Made by a program: the position numbers and the translations under genes. 64,000 nucleotides of DNA. Source: Selaginella tamariscina (lineage: Eukaryota > Streptophyta > Lycopodiopsida > Selaginellales > Selaginellaceae). Below, piece after piece: positions 48,530 through 59,952 of the stretch (its first letter is position 1; each line of letters starts with the position of its first letter). Below the pieces are notes generated by a model, which did no database searches, had not been told where the DNA came from, and was given only the letters and a program-made list of their open reading frames with translations. The stretch spans positions 628,304-692,303 of the forward strand of contig PUQB01000074.1 in NCBI GenBank assembly GCA_003024785.1. The letters are read 5' to 3'.

Positions 48530-49008
48530 AAAGCTTGTAGCTTATGGTTCCCGTCCTAGTAGATGAACTTTCGGTTTGATAGCCTCAAAGCCCATTGTTT
48601 GTACTCCGGCTAAGTAAGAGCTTGGTCAAAAGACTGGTGCTGCTCGTACTGAATTGTGTCCTTGAACAGCTCTGACAGCTCCTTAGTAGTGAGTGGATCT
48701 CCGATGAACAGAATGAACAAGGCTGTGTTGCGTAGATAACCAGCCTTCTTTAGCGACAGCACTAACATGTCCAAGTCCCCTGGGTTCACTCGGCAAACCA
48801 CCTCATTCAAATGCATTCTAAAAATTGGCACAGCAAAAGGATCACCAAATCTCTTGATAGTAATTTTGTCGAGCTGGTTCCCTAAGCTCTCCAAATGTAG
48901 GTTGGTTGGTACGCTATAAATCTCCTTTGGTTCCTTATTGCTCTTTGCCTTCTTGCCTTTCAGATAAGCTTTCCCACGGCCTCTCTTTTTGTTGAATGCC
49001 TCCTCCAA
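48530..49008 (-). pseudogene. ParB/sulfiredoxin-like domain, decayed
   Basis: A basic start (KKRGRGKAYLKGKKAKSN) precedes IFRMHLNEVVCRVNPGDLDM, then VLSLKKAGYLRNTALFILF, then in frame after TAG stops RKFIY-stop-DGNHKLQALQKL. The pattern (i.v..i....NP.dL..L..SlkkaG......) ending in DGNHR..AL is that of the ParB N-terminal/sulfiredoxin fold, whose GNHR-type motif contacts nucleotide. The three in-frame stops are TAG, TAG and TAA; the TAGs are explainable by transition of CAG or TGG. In bacteria and phages ParB-like domains are often fused to DNA methyltransferases. Confidence 0.5.
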
Positions 49009-50900
49009 GTCATCCTTGCTAAAAGAAGAACTTCAATTGTATATGTCATTTGCACTTGTTCTTTCAGGACTACAACCTCATATGCACATTGTAATTAAAA
49101 TGGGCATGATACATGAAAATGGGAATATAAAATAAATTACTAATTAATACTTAAGTTTTAATTATTATTTAATTATTTAATAAATATATAATTAAGTCTT
49201 AAATATGAATTAATTAACAAATTAATCCTTCATTAACCTTACTTAGTATAAAATATCTTAGAATATTCTTTATTCTTTATTGTAAAAATATTTTACAATA
49301 ATTAAAAAATACTATCAAACATAATTATAAATGAAATCATTTCCTTATCAACCTGTTAATTTATTTATAAGTACTTTCTCCTTAACCATACAGAGAAATC
49401 TCCTCATTTTATTTAAGTCATCATTTTCCAGATTAATTAAATCATTTTAATCAATATCTTTATGTTGTTGCTACCATATAACACTCTTACGAATGCAGTT
49501 AGATGTTCCCATCCTTGTTAATACATAAGCTGTGATAAGAACAAGAGTGCATAAAGGCTTATCTAAAAACTGACATTTCTTAATAATAATATTGTAGAGC
49601 GCCGATTGCTCTCCTTTATTTATAAAATTCAAAAATTACGAAAAAGAAAAGTGTCAGGGTATGTTTTATATGGTGGATATTGGCTCACAAAAGTTTTCAA
49701 GATTCTTTTTTTGAGGCATGTATCCAAGTAGTTCACTAGCTCATCCATGGTATTAATATCAAGAATATGGGTCAAAAGTGATTGGATGGATACAAGCAAT
49801 ATTTTGGTTGAGCATAGCCTTTTGAGGAGAGTCGTTTACCACTAAGATATGTGCGTTCTTCATTATCCTTAACTGATTGATCTCCAATGATGCCTAATTA
49901 ATCTTTCATTCTTGAAGAAGTATGGCTTGCTTTCCTTTCTTATATCATACCACTCGAGAGGTTTATAACATATTTGTAACATATTTGCTGGTTAAAAATC
50001 CAATCTTTACAAATTACCTCTTTTACAACACTAAACAAATTCAGTAGCGGTGTCAAGTTGTGAAACTGTATATATGACCAAATCCCCACAAGTGCACCCA
50101 TCTCCTTAAGCTTTTGAAAAAAGACGATCTAACCCCGAACGAAAATGATATCATGTCAAAATTTACCATGACAACCAATGAAAATTCTCTTTTGATTTCT
50201 CTTTTCTTGTCTTCAGGGATGAAGCAGAATGCCATTGACATTTCAACAACATAATATGGTCATAAGTAACAAGGGAACATTGCCTCTCAAATACTTTTTT
50301 AGTCCTTTTCACATTCATTTTTTGACACTATATTGTTGTCGATCCCTTAATCATTTACTTGTACATCATCCTTACAAGATTCAGATATGACAAACACTGA
50401 AGAAAGTAATTTAGGAATTGAAGACAATAGAAATGGTGATGTAGAAACTGAAGTGGGCCCATTATTATCCATTTCTTGCATGAACTCTGTCATTTGACAT
50501 GTGGCACAAGAAATTTTTGCCAAACCCCTCTCACCTCATGAAAAACCATATTCTCAATTGTTTTTATACATCAACAAAATGATAGTTAACTGGCCTTATA
50601 ATTAGCAAAGTATATTATTTACCTTGTTAATGTGTGACCCATGTTTGAACTAAAAAGCTTCTTTAATCCTTGAGAATTTATTTTTTGTACAAATATAAAC
50701 GAAATATACAAAAATGCCTTATGTTACACTCATTTACAATTATTCGTCATTCTAAACAATTCATTAATACTTCTTCATTATTACCTTCTGAGTGAGGTGA
50801 AAAGGTTTTAGCCGTTTGAAAGATCGTTTAATATCTCCCGTTTCTTCTGGTTCAAGATCGTTCTCAGACTCCGACATTGAATCAAATTCCTCCTCAAAGC
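49009..50900. other. AT-rich interval inside the minus-strand element
   Basis: Between the ParB-like block and the N-terminal block. It is mostly AT-rich (49.1-49.5 kb) with short minus-strand frames and no recognised domain. It could be intron or an unrelated insertion. Confidence 0.4.
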
Positions 50901-51960
50901 TATCGCACTTCTTGGGAAAAACTTTCCCAAATACTCCTATTGGGTTTGTTGGGGTAGTTAGTTGAGAACCTCTTTATCCACTTGTTCAAGTCCTTAACCA
51001 TGGTCTTATCCTTTTCAATTGTAAACACACATGTATCCTAAAGGTAACACTCCAAGACGGATCCTCTAGTGTAGTAATAAAAAACCCATGCATCACTGTG
51101 AAGACCCCTGATCAAGTAGAGGATGCTCTATGCAACCTGACTTGTAATGTTTGGATAATATACATTGCCGAATACGTCCCTCTCAGCTATCGGTGTATTG
51201 AATGGAGGTTCAAGCCCGTTGAAGTGTAAACAGATTCATTTGGAAGTTTGAAATTGTTTGGTGTATTCCTAATAATCAAGTGAACAACTGTATCAATACA
51301 CTTGGAATCAGCATCGTTCATATAAAATCCAGTCCAACGATGTTTATTCTTCTTGATGAAGACAAAGGCAAAAGTATCGGTGACATGAGCTAGAATCAAG
51401 AAATAAATACCTGAAAACATAGGTATCAGTAGAGTGTGCAAAAATTCAATAATAAATACCTTCTCTGTACATGCTTGCAACGGCTAAGTTTCTCCACCAA
51501 ATCCTTTAGTGCCTTTTTTGAAGAAGGATTTTTTGACACCCGCCAATCCATCACGAACATTTAAAACGGTTTTTTGCAAGCAGTGATCTTACCCTATAAA
51601 GTCTCTGAATCTAACAACAAGCATTTGTAGGGCTCGTAGCATCCTCTTTTATAAGGTTCAACTCAGTTCTCTGCTGCTGAAGAACTGTCATAAGAGAAGG
51701 TTGTTCTTCTTTCTAACGTTGGCATGCAATAGATTCTTGCTCAAATCTTCCGATTGGTTCACCCATTGGACAAGCATATCATCATCTGTCACATGCAGAT
51801 ATTTGCTGACCTTTCGTATGTTGAAGCCAAGGTCCAACCCAATTTATGATAGTGTATTCCTAATCACTCCTTGAAGTGCCTGATTGTCTTCAGCTCCATT
51901 GCCTGAAGATAACAAGGAGAGGTGGGGCTACTGTTATTAATTTGTAGTTTGCCATCAACC
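50900..51960 (-). pseudogene. N-terminal part of the ParB/methyltransferase-like element
   Basis: Minus-strand coding-like blocks run ELKTIRHFKE, then a stop, LGIHYHKLGWTLAST and QMMICLSNGW (51960-51720), then FVFIKKNKHRWTGFYMNDAD (51400-51330). An acidic SESENDLEPEE stretch is near 50870. The first block matches 59610-59870 on the plus strand base for base over about 250 bp, with many transitions. No domain recognised. Confidence 0.5.
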
Positions 51961-51989
51961 ACTAAATCAGTTAAGACATCCCGTTTACA

Positions 51990-52570
51990 CATTTCTTTTA
52001 TTTAAAATTCTCGGTTAGTCAAGATCTTAAAGAGTTCTTAATATAGTAACAGGATTAATTATGAATGCTTCTCCGCCTCTTAAAAAGGGCTTGTGGAATT
52101 AATTTTAAAGAATTGTGGGCAAGATTAATCCTACTCATCATTTTAAAAGGCATGAAAGGGGTGGTGAGATTAATCTCGCCACCCCTTCCTTATTTTAAAG
52201 AATTATGAACGGGATTTATTCCACCAACCAATTTAGAAGGTAAGAAAGTATTAATGGGATTAATCTAGCCACCCTATTGAAATCTCTTTAAAATCTTGAT
52301 TAGCTAAAAATTTTAATTAAAAAAAGATTTGTGAATGGGATAAATCCTTAATAGATTTTTAGTATAATCTTAATGAATCCTAAACCTATAAAATAATTTC
52401 ATTAAATAGCACATCGTAACAAGTCAATATGTAACCACGTATACCATTTTAGAAAGTGAATTAACCTTATCAATGCTTTTTTATTTCTTAAATGGTAGGC
52501 ATAATTAATCCCGTCCCAATTCTAAGAAGCAAGAAGCGTTGGCGGGATTAAGTTTCCCATCTCTTCCCCG
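51990..52570. repeat. Degenerate minisatellite with GGGATTAATCCC core
   Basis: About six to seven units of roughly 70-90 bp, each with a GATTAATC palindrome and a TTTTAAAGAATTGTG-like or CACCCC-like spacer. Same core as 56.87-57.33 kb. Confidence 0.65.
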
Positions 52571-52963
52571 TCCGAGAGAGTTGTATATGTTAATACTCAA
52601 CTTTCCACAATAACTTTAAACTTCCATGGTTTTTTTGTCATTTCTCAAACTTTTAAGAGTGTTTTAGTAATTTTTCATTAATTTAAGTTTGTGTCCCTCT
52701 ATCTACACGGACAAACGAAGATGAATCACTAATATGTGTTTATACCTCTGAATTGGAAACGCATGCATATTAGCTATATTATATATATATATATAAACAC
52801 ACACACACACACACACGAGAGCTAGCGAGATACATAATTTCAAGTATGTATCGAAGAGGTTGATGTAAACATATGTTGGTCAAGTCCTGCAGTTGAATTT
52901 GCAAAGCATCTTTTGTGCAGTAACATCTTTTCATCCCGTGCCTGAAAATTTAAATAGAGCTAG

Positions 52964-53857
52964 TCACATACACACACACAAGCAAGATAATATATGCAAA
53001 CCTTCATGTGAAAGTAGTAAAAAAACCATAGACTCATTGCTGGATATGTTTATATCTAAAATCATCAACTTGTGCTGCTCCATAATGGCAAGAGCTCTGG
53101 ATAAGACATGTCCAAAACTTCTGAGGTTGCACATAGTGATGAAAACATCCGTCTTGCATATGCTTAAAACCACGTTTGGAATCTGGCTTGACTGCAGATT
53201 GATATCTTTTGCACTCCCTTCTTTTCTGAGGTTATCTCTTGTTCATTCAATGGCAAAACAGACTCCATGTCAGTGTTTTACTGTGTTCTTCTTTAATTCT
53301 TACCCATGTTCATCACCTCTTCTTTCTTCTTTGAAAGCTCCTTAACATCTTTTTCCAGTGCTTGTATGTATCTAATAAGCTCTGTGACTATGGCACATTT
53401 ATCAGTCTGTACAGTACAACAGAATGAGGATCGTTAAACTGCAGTAATGAATCATTCGTGTGTGCGTGTATGATTTGAGGGAGGGAGGGAGTACCTTAGG
53501 AGATAACTCTGGCAGGAGAGACGCAAGTTGCGAGAAGAGGCAGTTTATAGTCCTTCTTCGCTCCCTCTCAGAGTGAGTGTGAATCTCGCGAGCATCAGAT
53601 ACTCTACCTGCTTGTAGCTGATTCTTGTTTATTTATGTTATAGTTGTTCTCTTTCTGTTACCTCTTGAAGAAGGCATCGGTGGATCTGCAGCGGGAGGAC
53701 TTGTATTCTGAAAGCTCTGTAGTGTACATCCTCTCCCTGTGACCTCGTCCTCATTGAGGATGTGATCGACGAGGGAATTTGTGACAAAACAAGAATTATT
53801 AGCCTGGGATGAAGGAAATTTAGCTACCCATTCGTCCAAGTCTTCAAGATCAAACAT
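52964..53857 (-). CDS. bHLH transcription factor with ACT-like C-terminus
   Basis: Plant bHLH proteins bind E-box DNA as dimers in the nucleus. Exons: 53857-53662, 53607-53495, 53406-53304 and 53225-52964, all with GT-AG introns that keep frame. The last intron is only 78 bp and removes two in-frame TAA codons. Exon 1 is an acidic start (MFDLEDLDEWVAKFPSSQA) resembling bHLH activation regions. Exon 2 carries the basic helix: HSERERRRTINCLFSQL, with the E-R-x-R DNA-contact residues. Exon 3 is helix 2, TDKCAIVTELIRYIQALEKD. Exon 4 has IPNVVLSICKTDVFITM, SRALAIMEQHKLMILDINIS and SNESMVF, an ACT-like fold as in the ZHOUPI/bHLH95 group. The 3' end is uncertain: a further exon after the GAAG/GTTTGC donor near 53009 is possible (acceptor at about 52940). 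Confidence 0.85.
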
Positions 53858-54964
53858 TGTCTAAGCAGAGAGAATTCTGTCTAGATATTGCAGGAGGAGA
53901 AGTCAATGTGGCTTTTGAACTTTGAATCACTACTGCATGTTCTATGGATATTATCACAGAACTATCTTTTAAATGCATTTATATGACAGGTTGCAGTGTA
54001 CTCACAGAGTGCAAATAACACGTGCCTCTTCTTTGAAGCACAGAAACATATGCTATGAAAGAGATGAAACACTTTACAAAAATCTAGATCTTACTGTTTC
54101 AACATTTTATTAATTTAAATTTTGTTGAGGGTATAATTTATTATTTAATTAAATTTTATAATCAAGATCCAAGAAAGTCAAGACAAAGACATACTTTTTA
54201 ATATTTATATTATTGAATAATGAATCAGCACTAAACTATGGTCCATTTCAGACTGGACAAACGTACAGTGCTTGTCCCATGCATTTGGTGTGTTTCATAT
54301 TACAGGTTACATGTTGTTAATTAAATGGTTATATATACAAAACACTGGAGCATTGGTTGTTTAAATGAACACTTACATAATAAACTAAGCATACTAAATT
54401 ATAAGTACGTATATGTAATTTTTTATATTTTACCGTACCCTCTACAAGGCATCAGGTTTCAAACTAATAAGCTTAATTAAATTTAAATAAAAAATGTGTT
54501 ACATACTATTCTAATACCGTAACCAGGAGATCAGAAGGTTTTATAAGATATATATATACAATATGACAGATAAATTATGGTATGTATTAGGTCTTGTACC
54601 ATGGAGCCCCTGGACTATGGTTTGAGCAAGTTGATACCGTTCATATACACCAGCTTCTTGCAAGATGTGTAATATAAAATTTATATATACATATGTGAAC
54701 TTCCATATCATCTTACTTTTATTAAAGGTACGTATAATATGAGGCTCAACGAGATCTAAAGGCATGATAGGTGCGTGCGTGCGTGTGCGTATGCATGATA
54801 TATGTATATAGACATAAGAATAACATCTATTAAGTTTCAGGGAGTTTTCATATAGTTAAATGAGTATAATATAATACTTAATGACATGGAACATACAACT
54901 GAATTTAGCAAATTGACTGATGCTGCATAAATGTTAGGATCTATGTGCGTGCGTGCGTGCGTGC

Positions 54965-54997
<33 letters not shown>

Positions 54998-55716
54998 TGG
55001 ACACTTTGACTGACTATTCAGGTTGAACTGCTCATGCATGGTCATAAGATGAACGTACTACTGTATGCAGGGAATGTAAAGTGGTCATTGTCACGTGGTA
55101 CTAGTGAAAGGTCTTCTGGTACTATGTGAAAACATACATACACATGCACATATGTTTATTGATATATTAATCAAAACTTAAGGTTTAAAGTATGTACTAT
55201 ACATGCTGCATGTTTGATACATGATAGCTACATACATACATACATGTGTCACCCCATGGCCCGCACGCATACACACACCCCAGTGTATATTCTTAGCATA
55301 TTCAGTGGATAGGCGGTGAAGTCTGGCCACTTTATTAATTAATATAGGTTAGTTCTTTATTCCAATATTTTTTCAAAGGATTAGGAAATTGCATTATTAA
55401 ACTACATCACAAAGAAAAAATATACAATTTAATTTTACTGAAAATATTATTTTTTAATTTTATTTTACTGTGTAGGCCTAACAGTGCTGCTCATAAAAAA
55501 ATTTCCACTGAGAACGACAACGGAACTTAATTTAAATACAACTTAACAATGTTGCAAGGTTTTGTACTGGAGTTATATTTTATATTACTAATGTGGAGAC
55601 GTTTATTTAAATATTTAATCTTTAATTTTTATATTTAGATAAAGAATTTTTATAGTTATTTTACTTTTTGTAATTTAATTCTATAATCCAATAGCATGAT
55701 ATATATATATATATAT

Positions 55717-55757
<41 letters not shown>

Positions 55758-56349
55758 CATACTTAGGAGTGAATGTCAGAACATCTCACCCACGTAATGC
55801 AAGGGAGGTTTCGAACATGGAATTTGCCAGTTTGTAAAAGAGACCTTAAACTATAAACAAAATTCATATTAATAAACTTAAATTTAATATTAAATTAAGT
55901 ATTCACTACATCCAAACTAAACATAAACACACACTTAATCTTCAAGCTCCAAACTCATTCACTTCATATTATATGTCAAGTAGTCTTTCTCACTGTCCTC
56001 CAAGTTAATGTTATGAAATTCAATTCATGATTTGATTTAAACTTGTTAATTCTCCTCAGCATCAAGACTATTGTTTTTCATTATGTTTATAACAAAATTA
56101 TGTTATCCACATTAACTTTCATAAGTTATATCCCTCTAGTTTTCATGGCATGGAGTTTCAAATTCCTACAACAATACATCTCTATGTTTCTTACAATTCA
56201 AACTAGCTTTTCTAATTATTAAGATTGTTTTTCAGCGTGTGTTTAAAATCTTAAAGTCTAACTCATGTCTCTAGTGTAAAATGAAGCTAAAAGTTTTTGT
56301 TTAACTCTAAACAGTAAGTCCTAAATCTCCCAAGCGTCACAGGCTTCTA
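53858..56349. other. Gene-free stretch upstream of the bHLH gene
   Basis: AT-rich, with microsatellites (TGCG/TG/GA at 54949-54998, TA at 55699-55758). No gene seen. The first few hundred bases should hold the bHLH promoter. Confidence 0.6.
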
Positions 56350-56399
56350 TTGCAAGGCTTACGATCGTATATACGTGATATTGTATATTATATAATTTA

Positions 56400-56870
56400 T
56401 TTTATATCTTTCGCACACACACTTGTTTGTATGTACCTTGTGTATTTTGTATATATATCTACTTTATCTCTCTCTCACACACACGTGTATATATATATAT
56501 GTGTGTGTGTTATAATTAATTTATCTCTCTCTCACACACTCTTTAATGTATATGTATGTGTGTATTTGTATATATATAATTTCTTTATATATCTCTCTCT
56601 CACACACACCTGTATTTATATGTACGTGTGTATTTTATATTATATTAATTTCTTTATCTCATTCTCACACACACACACACACTGAGTGTATATGTACATG
56701 TGCAGTTGTGTGTTATAATTTCTTTATCTCTCTCAAACACATGTATATGTACTTGTGTATTTGTATATTAATATTTGTTTATCTTTCTCTCTCACACACA
56801 CATCCATATGTATATTTACATTTGTATTTATATAATAATAATTCTTTATCTCTGTCTCATTCTTGAACCG
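56400..56870. repeat. Tandem array of microsatellite-rich units
   Basis: About six units of 70-80 bp, each a TTTATCTCTCTCTCACACACA-like stretch followed by TGTATATGTGTGT and TATAATTTC. Open frames here simply read the repeat. Confidence 0.8.
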
Positions 56871-57330
56871 GTGAGATTAATCCTGCTGATACGATTCCTC
56901 TCCTCCTTGAGCCTGGCTAAATTAATCTCACTGAGACAATTCCTTTCCTCTTTGGACTGAAACGGATTAATCTCGTCAAAGACGATTCATGCCTTCCTTA
57001 AGGATGACAAGATTAATCCCACTAAGGCTAATCATGGCCTCTTTAGGCCGATGGGATTAATCCTGCTGAAATGATTCCTCCCTTTCTTGGGCCAGGCGGG
57101 ATTAATCCCGTCGAGACGACTCATAAGCTAGGCATGATTAATCCAGCAAGACCATTTTGCTAGCCTTGGGCTAGTGAGATTAATTCCATCGAATCAATTC
57201 CTCCCCTCCTCAAGCCTTGGTCAAATTAATCTTGCCTAGCCCAAGGCAGGCAATAATCAACTCGGTGGGATAGAAATAAAATTGCTAGCCTAAGGCAGGT
57301 ATGAATATCCTCAACAAGATTAATCATGCC
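56871..57330. repeat. Minisatellite with GGGATTAATCCC core
   Basis: About ten degenerate units of roughly 45 bp. Consensus parts are GGATTAATCCCGCTGA, GACGATTCCTCCC and TTGAGCC, alternating in quality. It directly follows the 56.4-56.87 kb array. Confidence 0.75.
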
Positions 57331-58200
57331 AAATCCACCCTCATTTACAGCACACATTCCCAAACACATAATGAATATTTCATTTTAGCATTTATTTACT
57401 TCTATAACCTTATCTTAATCTTTTGAGTGGAGGCCAATAAACCCTATAAAATTGTCTAAAGCTCACATTTATAGTGAGTGATATGTGTTTTTCACAATAT
57501 TACAAATGTGAGCTTTAAACACTTTCATACATTGTATTTGTGTGTATTTTAAAAAAGAAGGGCATTAGTAAGATTTATCTTGCTAACTAATTAGATCTTG
57601 TACTTCAAAGAAAATATTTATAAACCCTGTGAAATTTTAATTGCGTATTTGTATATTTGGGTTTGTATGAGTGTGTGTGCATTTTTATAAAATTATATTT
57701 ATAATGTAATATTGTGTAGAAAGGCGACTTGATTAAACAAAGTAATTTAACCATTAGTATGGAGTCATCTTTAGATTATGGATAAAAATTAAAACAAAAT
57801 TTGTTATACTCAGACATGTGCTTGAAAAACTTATAATTTTTATATTCAAATTTGGCATTGATGTGACATTAAATGTCACAACCTTTTCCTTTCCCCTTAA
57901 GCCAATTAAGCAAAGGGTCAATTAGTGTTTATGAAAGGGCCCACAGTCATGATGACCTAAGTTTGCTGGGTTTTTCTCCTACATATCTCATAATTTTTAT
58001 TCAGGTGGTCAACCCACCAAGTTAGAACTATGACATTAAACATAAGAAGAGGAGATGAGATGGGTAGGAAGATTCTTGAATCAACTTTTAAAATAAACAA
58101 GAAGCACATTAGATCAACCATGGTTGCTGTCAAATTAATTTTTATTACATCACATGGATAAGCAAAATAATAAAAAGTAAATTCAATAGCCAAGCACCCA
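57331..58200. other. Gene-free or unrecognised stretch
   Basis: No supported gene. It lies between the minisatellite and the coding-like blocks at 58.2-59.9 kb. Confidence 0.4.
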
Positions 58201-58269
58201 AGGGTAAGCTACGAACCGAGATTGAACAATGCTCGAAATATATACCTCATTCCATCTAATGTAACATTC

Positions 58270-59952
58270 TTGGATCTAGAGGAGGTCAGATACGACTCAA
58301 ACCTTGGGGGTTTTGTCGACTTGTAGATTACAACAATGATGTCGACCATGGAGTTTTTTTTTCAGCTATATGAAAGCCTATCTATGAAAAAAATCCGCCT
58401 AGATGTCTTCTTCGAGGATCTCAATACCTATTAAGTAAGTGTATTCACAATAGACATTGCTTCACAATACAAAAAATTCACAAATGAAGTAATCATCCCA
58501 ATTGTTAATGAAAAAAACATAGCGATATTATTAGGGAGATTAAGAGGGTAGCTTGGTCCTAAGTTCTTCATATGTCACATTTAATTTTCTTGGGAATCTT
58601 CTAGAAGAGTGTGCCAAGAACATTAGAATAACTATTGTTGAGGCTCACACATGTTGATTTTGATTGTAAAAGAAAGTCTTTTATTATTATATCAACTGCA
58701 CCGGTGACATCCCATGCTGCAATAAGCTATAAGGAAATGATGTTGGATGACAAGATTTATGAGTGTAAGGTTATGTATTGCAATGTCAACCCCAATTTCA
58801 ACTATGGACCATTGAACTAGGAACATGTAGCTGAGCACATGGAGAAGATGAAGTACGACAATTCGTACACCATTTCATATAATGTCGTATTGTGCCCATA
58901 CTATGAAAAAAGAAAGGCACTATGATAGTGTGAGTGACAACACCATAACAAATCATGAAGATCCAGACGGAGGGTAGAAAAATTAATAAGGTATTACATA
59001 ATTATTTTCGGGCATACCCATGCAAAGCTAACAACAAGATCGACTTTTTTAGCTAAGCCGAATCTCACGACCAAGCAGTATCATAAGCTATCTGCGGAGT
59101 GGGACACTGCCGACACTAACCACTATAAAAATAAAATATGAGAGAATTTCAAACACACGCGATTCATGTGGGTAGCTCTTGGGCAGTCGCAAAGAGCTAC
59201 TACATGGAGAGAACAAAGAGTAGATTATTGGATAAGAAACATTCTTGGTGGGATTTATCCACCCGCATTTTAATCTTTTAATTAATCCATCTACAGAGAG
59301 CTGAAGAAATTGCGGCAATTGATTTTGCCTAGGTGGGTAGGAAGGAAACATCCTTCATGATGATTCTGATTTCTTGCCTCAAGGACAAGGTCTTCGACAA
59401 ATGGGTGGGGATCATGGAATCGTTCAGAAAAGGAACACTTAAGAAGAAGAAGATTAATGAAGGGGAGCCCTTGGAGAAGTCTGCAAAAAAACCCAGTAAG
59501 ATACCGAAGGTTAAGTTTGTCCAACTTGCAAAGGATGTGGACAACAACTTCAAGCTCACGTGGTTAAAGCCTTTGAACAGAACAACACTAAAGAAAATGG
59601 TGTGTTAACTAATTTGGTGACTAATGGCAAATTACAAATTGATAACAGTAGTCCCATCTCTCATTTTCATCTCAAGGCAATGGAGCTGAAGACAATTAGA
59701 CACTTCAAAGAGTGATTGGGGATACACTTCCATAAACTGAGTTGGACCTTGGCTCCAGCATACAAGGAGGTTAAGAAAAATAAGCAGGTGACAGACGATA
59801 ATACACTTGTCCAATGGGTAAACCAATGAAAGATCTGGATAAGAATCTATTGCACGCCAACATCAAAAAGGCGAACATCACGATGACGCCTTCTCTTATG
59901 GCAGTTCTTCAGTAGTAAAGAATCGAGTTGAACCTGATAAAGAAGAATCATA
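58270..59952 (+). pseudogene. Second, plus-strand copy of the ParB/methyltransferase-like element, N-terminal part
   Basis: Coding-like blocks on + with stops and frame changes: LRLTHVDFDCKRKSFIIIST and SYKEMMLDDKIYECKVMYCN (58635-58800), then HVAEHMEKMKYDNSYTISYN (from about 58820), CLKDKVFDKWVGIMESFRKG (59375-59430), and a basic KKPSKIPKVKFVQLAKDVD (59488-59545). The end (59610-59870) matches 51960-51710 in reverse. Stops such as FKE-TGA-LGIHF and VNQ-TGA-KIW replace expected Trp/Ser codons. It is cut at 59953 by an LTR element, so any ParB or methyltransferase part would lie beyond that insertion. Confidence 0.55.

Noticed and set aside
52893..53345. 150-codon plus-strand frame opposite the bHLH gene
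   Set aside because: The minus strand shows the ACT-like domain and spliced bHLH; the plus frame has no motif.
56350..56866. 106-111-codon frames rich in Leu-Ser-His-Thr
   Set aside because: They are translations of CT/CA/TG microsatellite units.
56871..57330. Possible CRISPR-like array of spaced repeats
   Set aside because: Units are degenerate, spacers are not distinct and uniform, and the genome is a plant's; it is a minisatellite.
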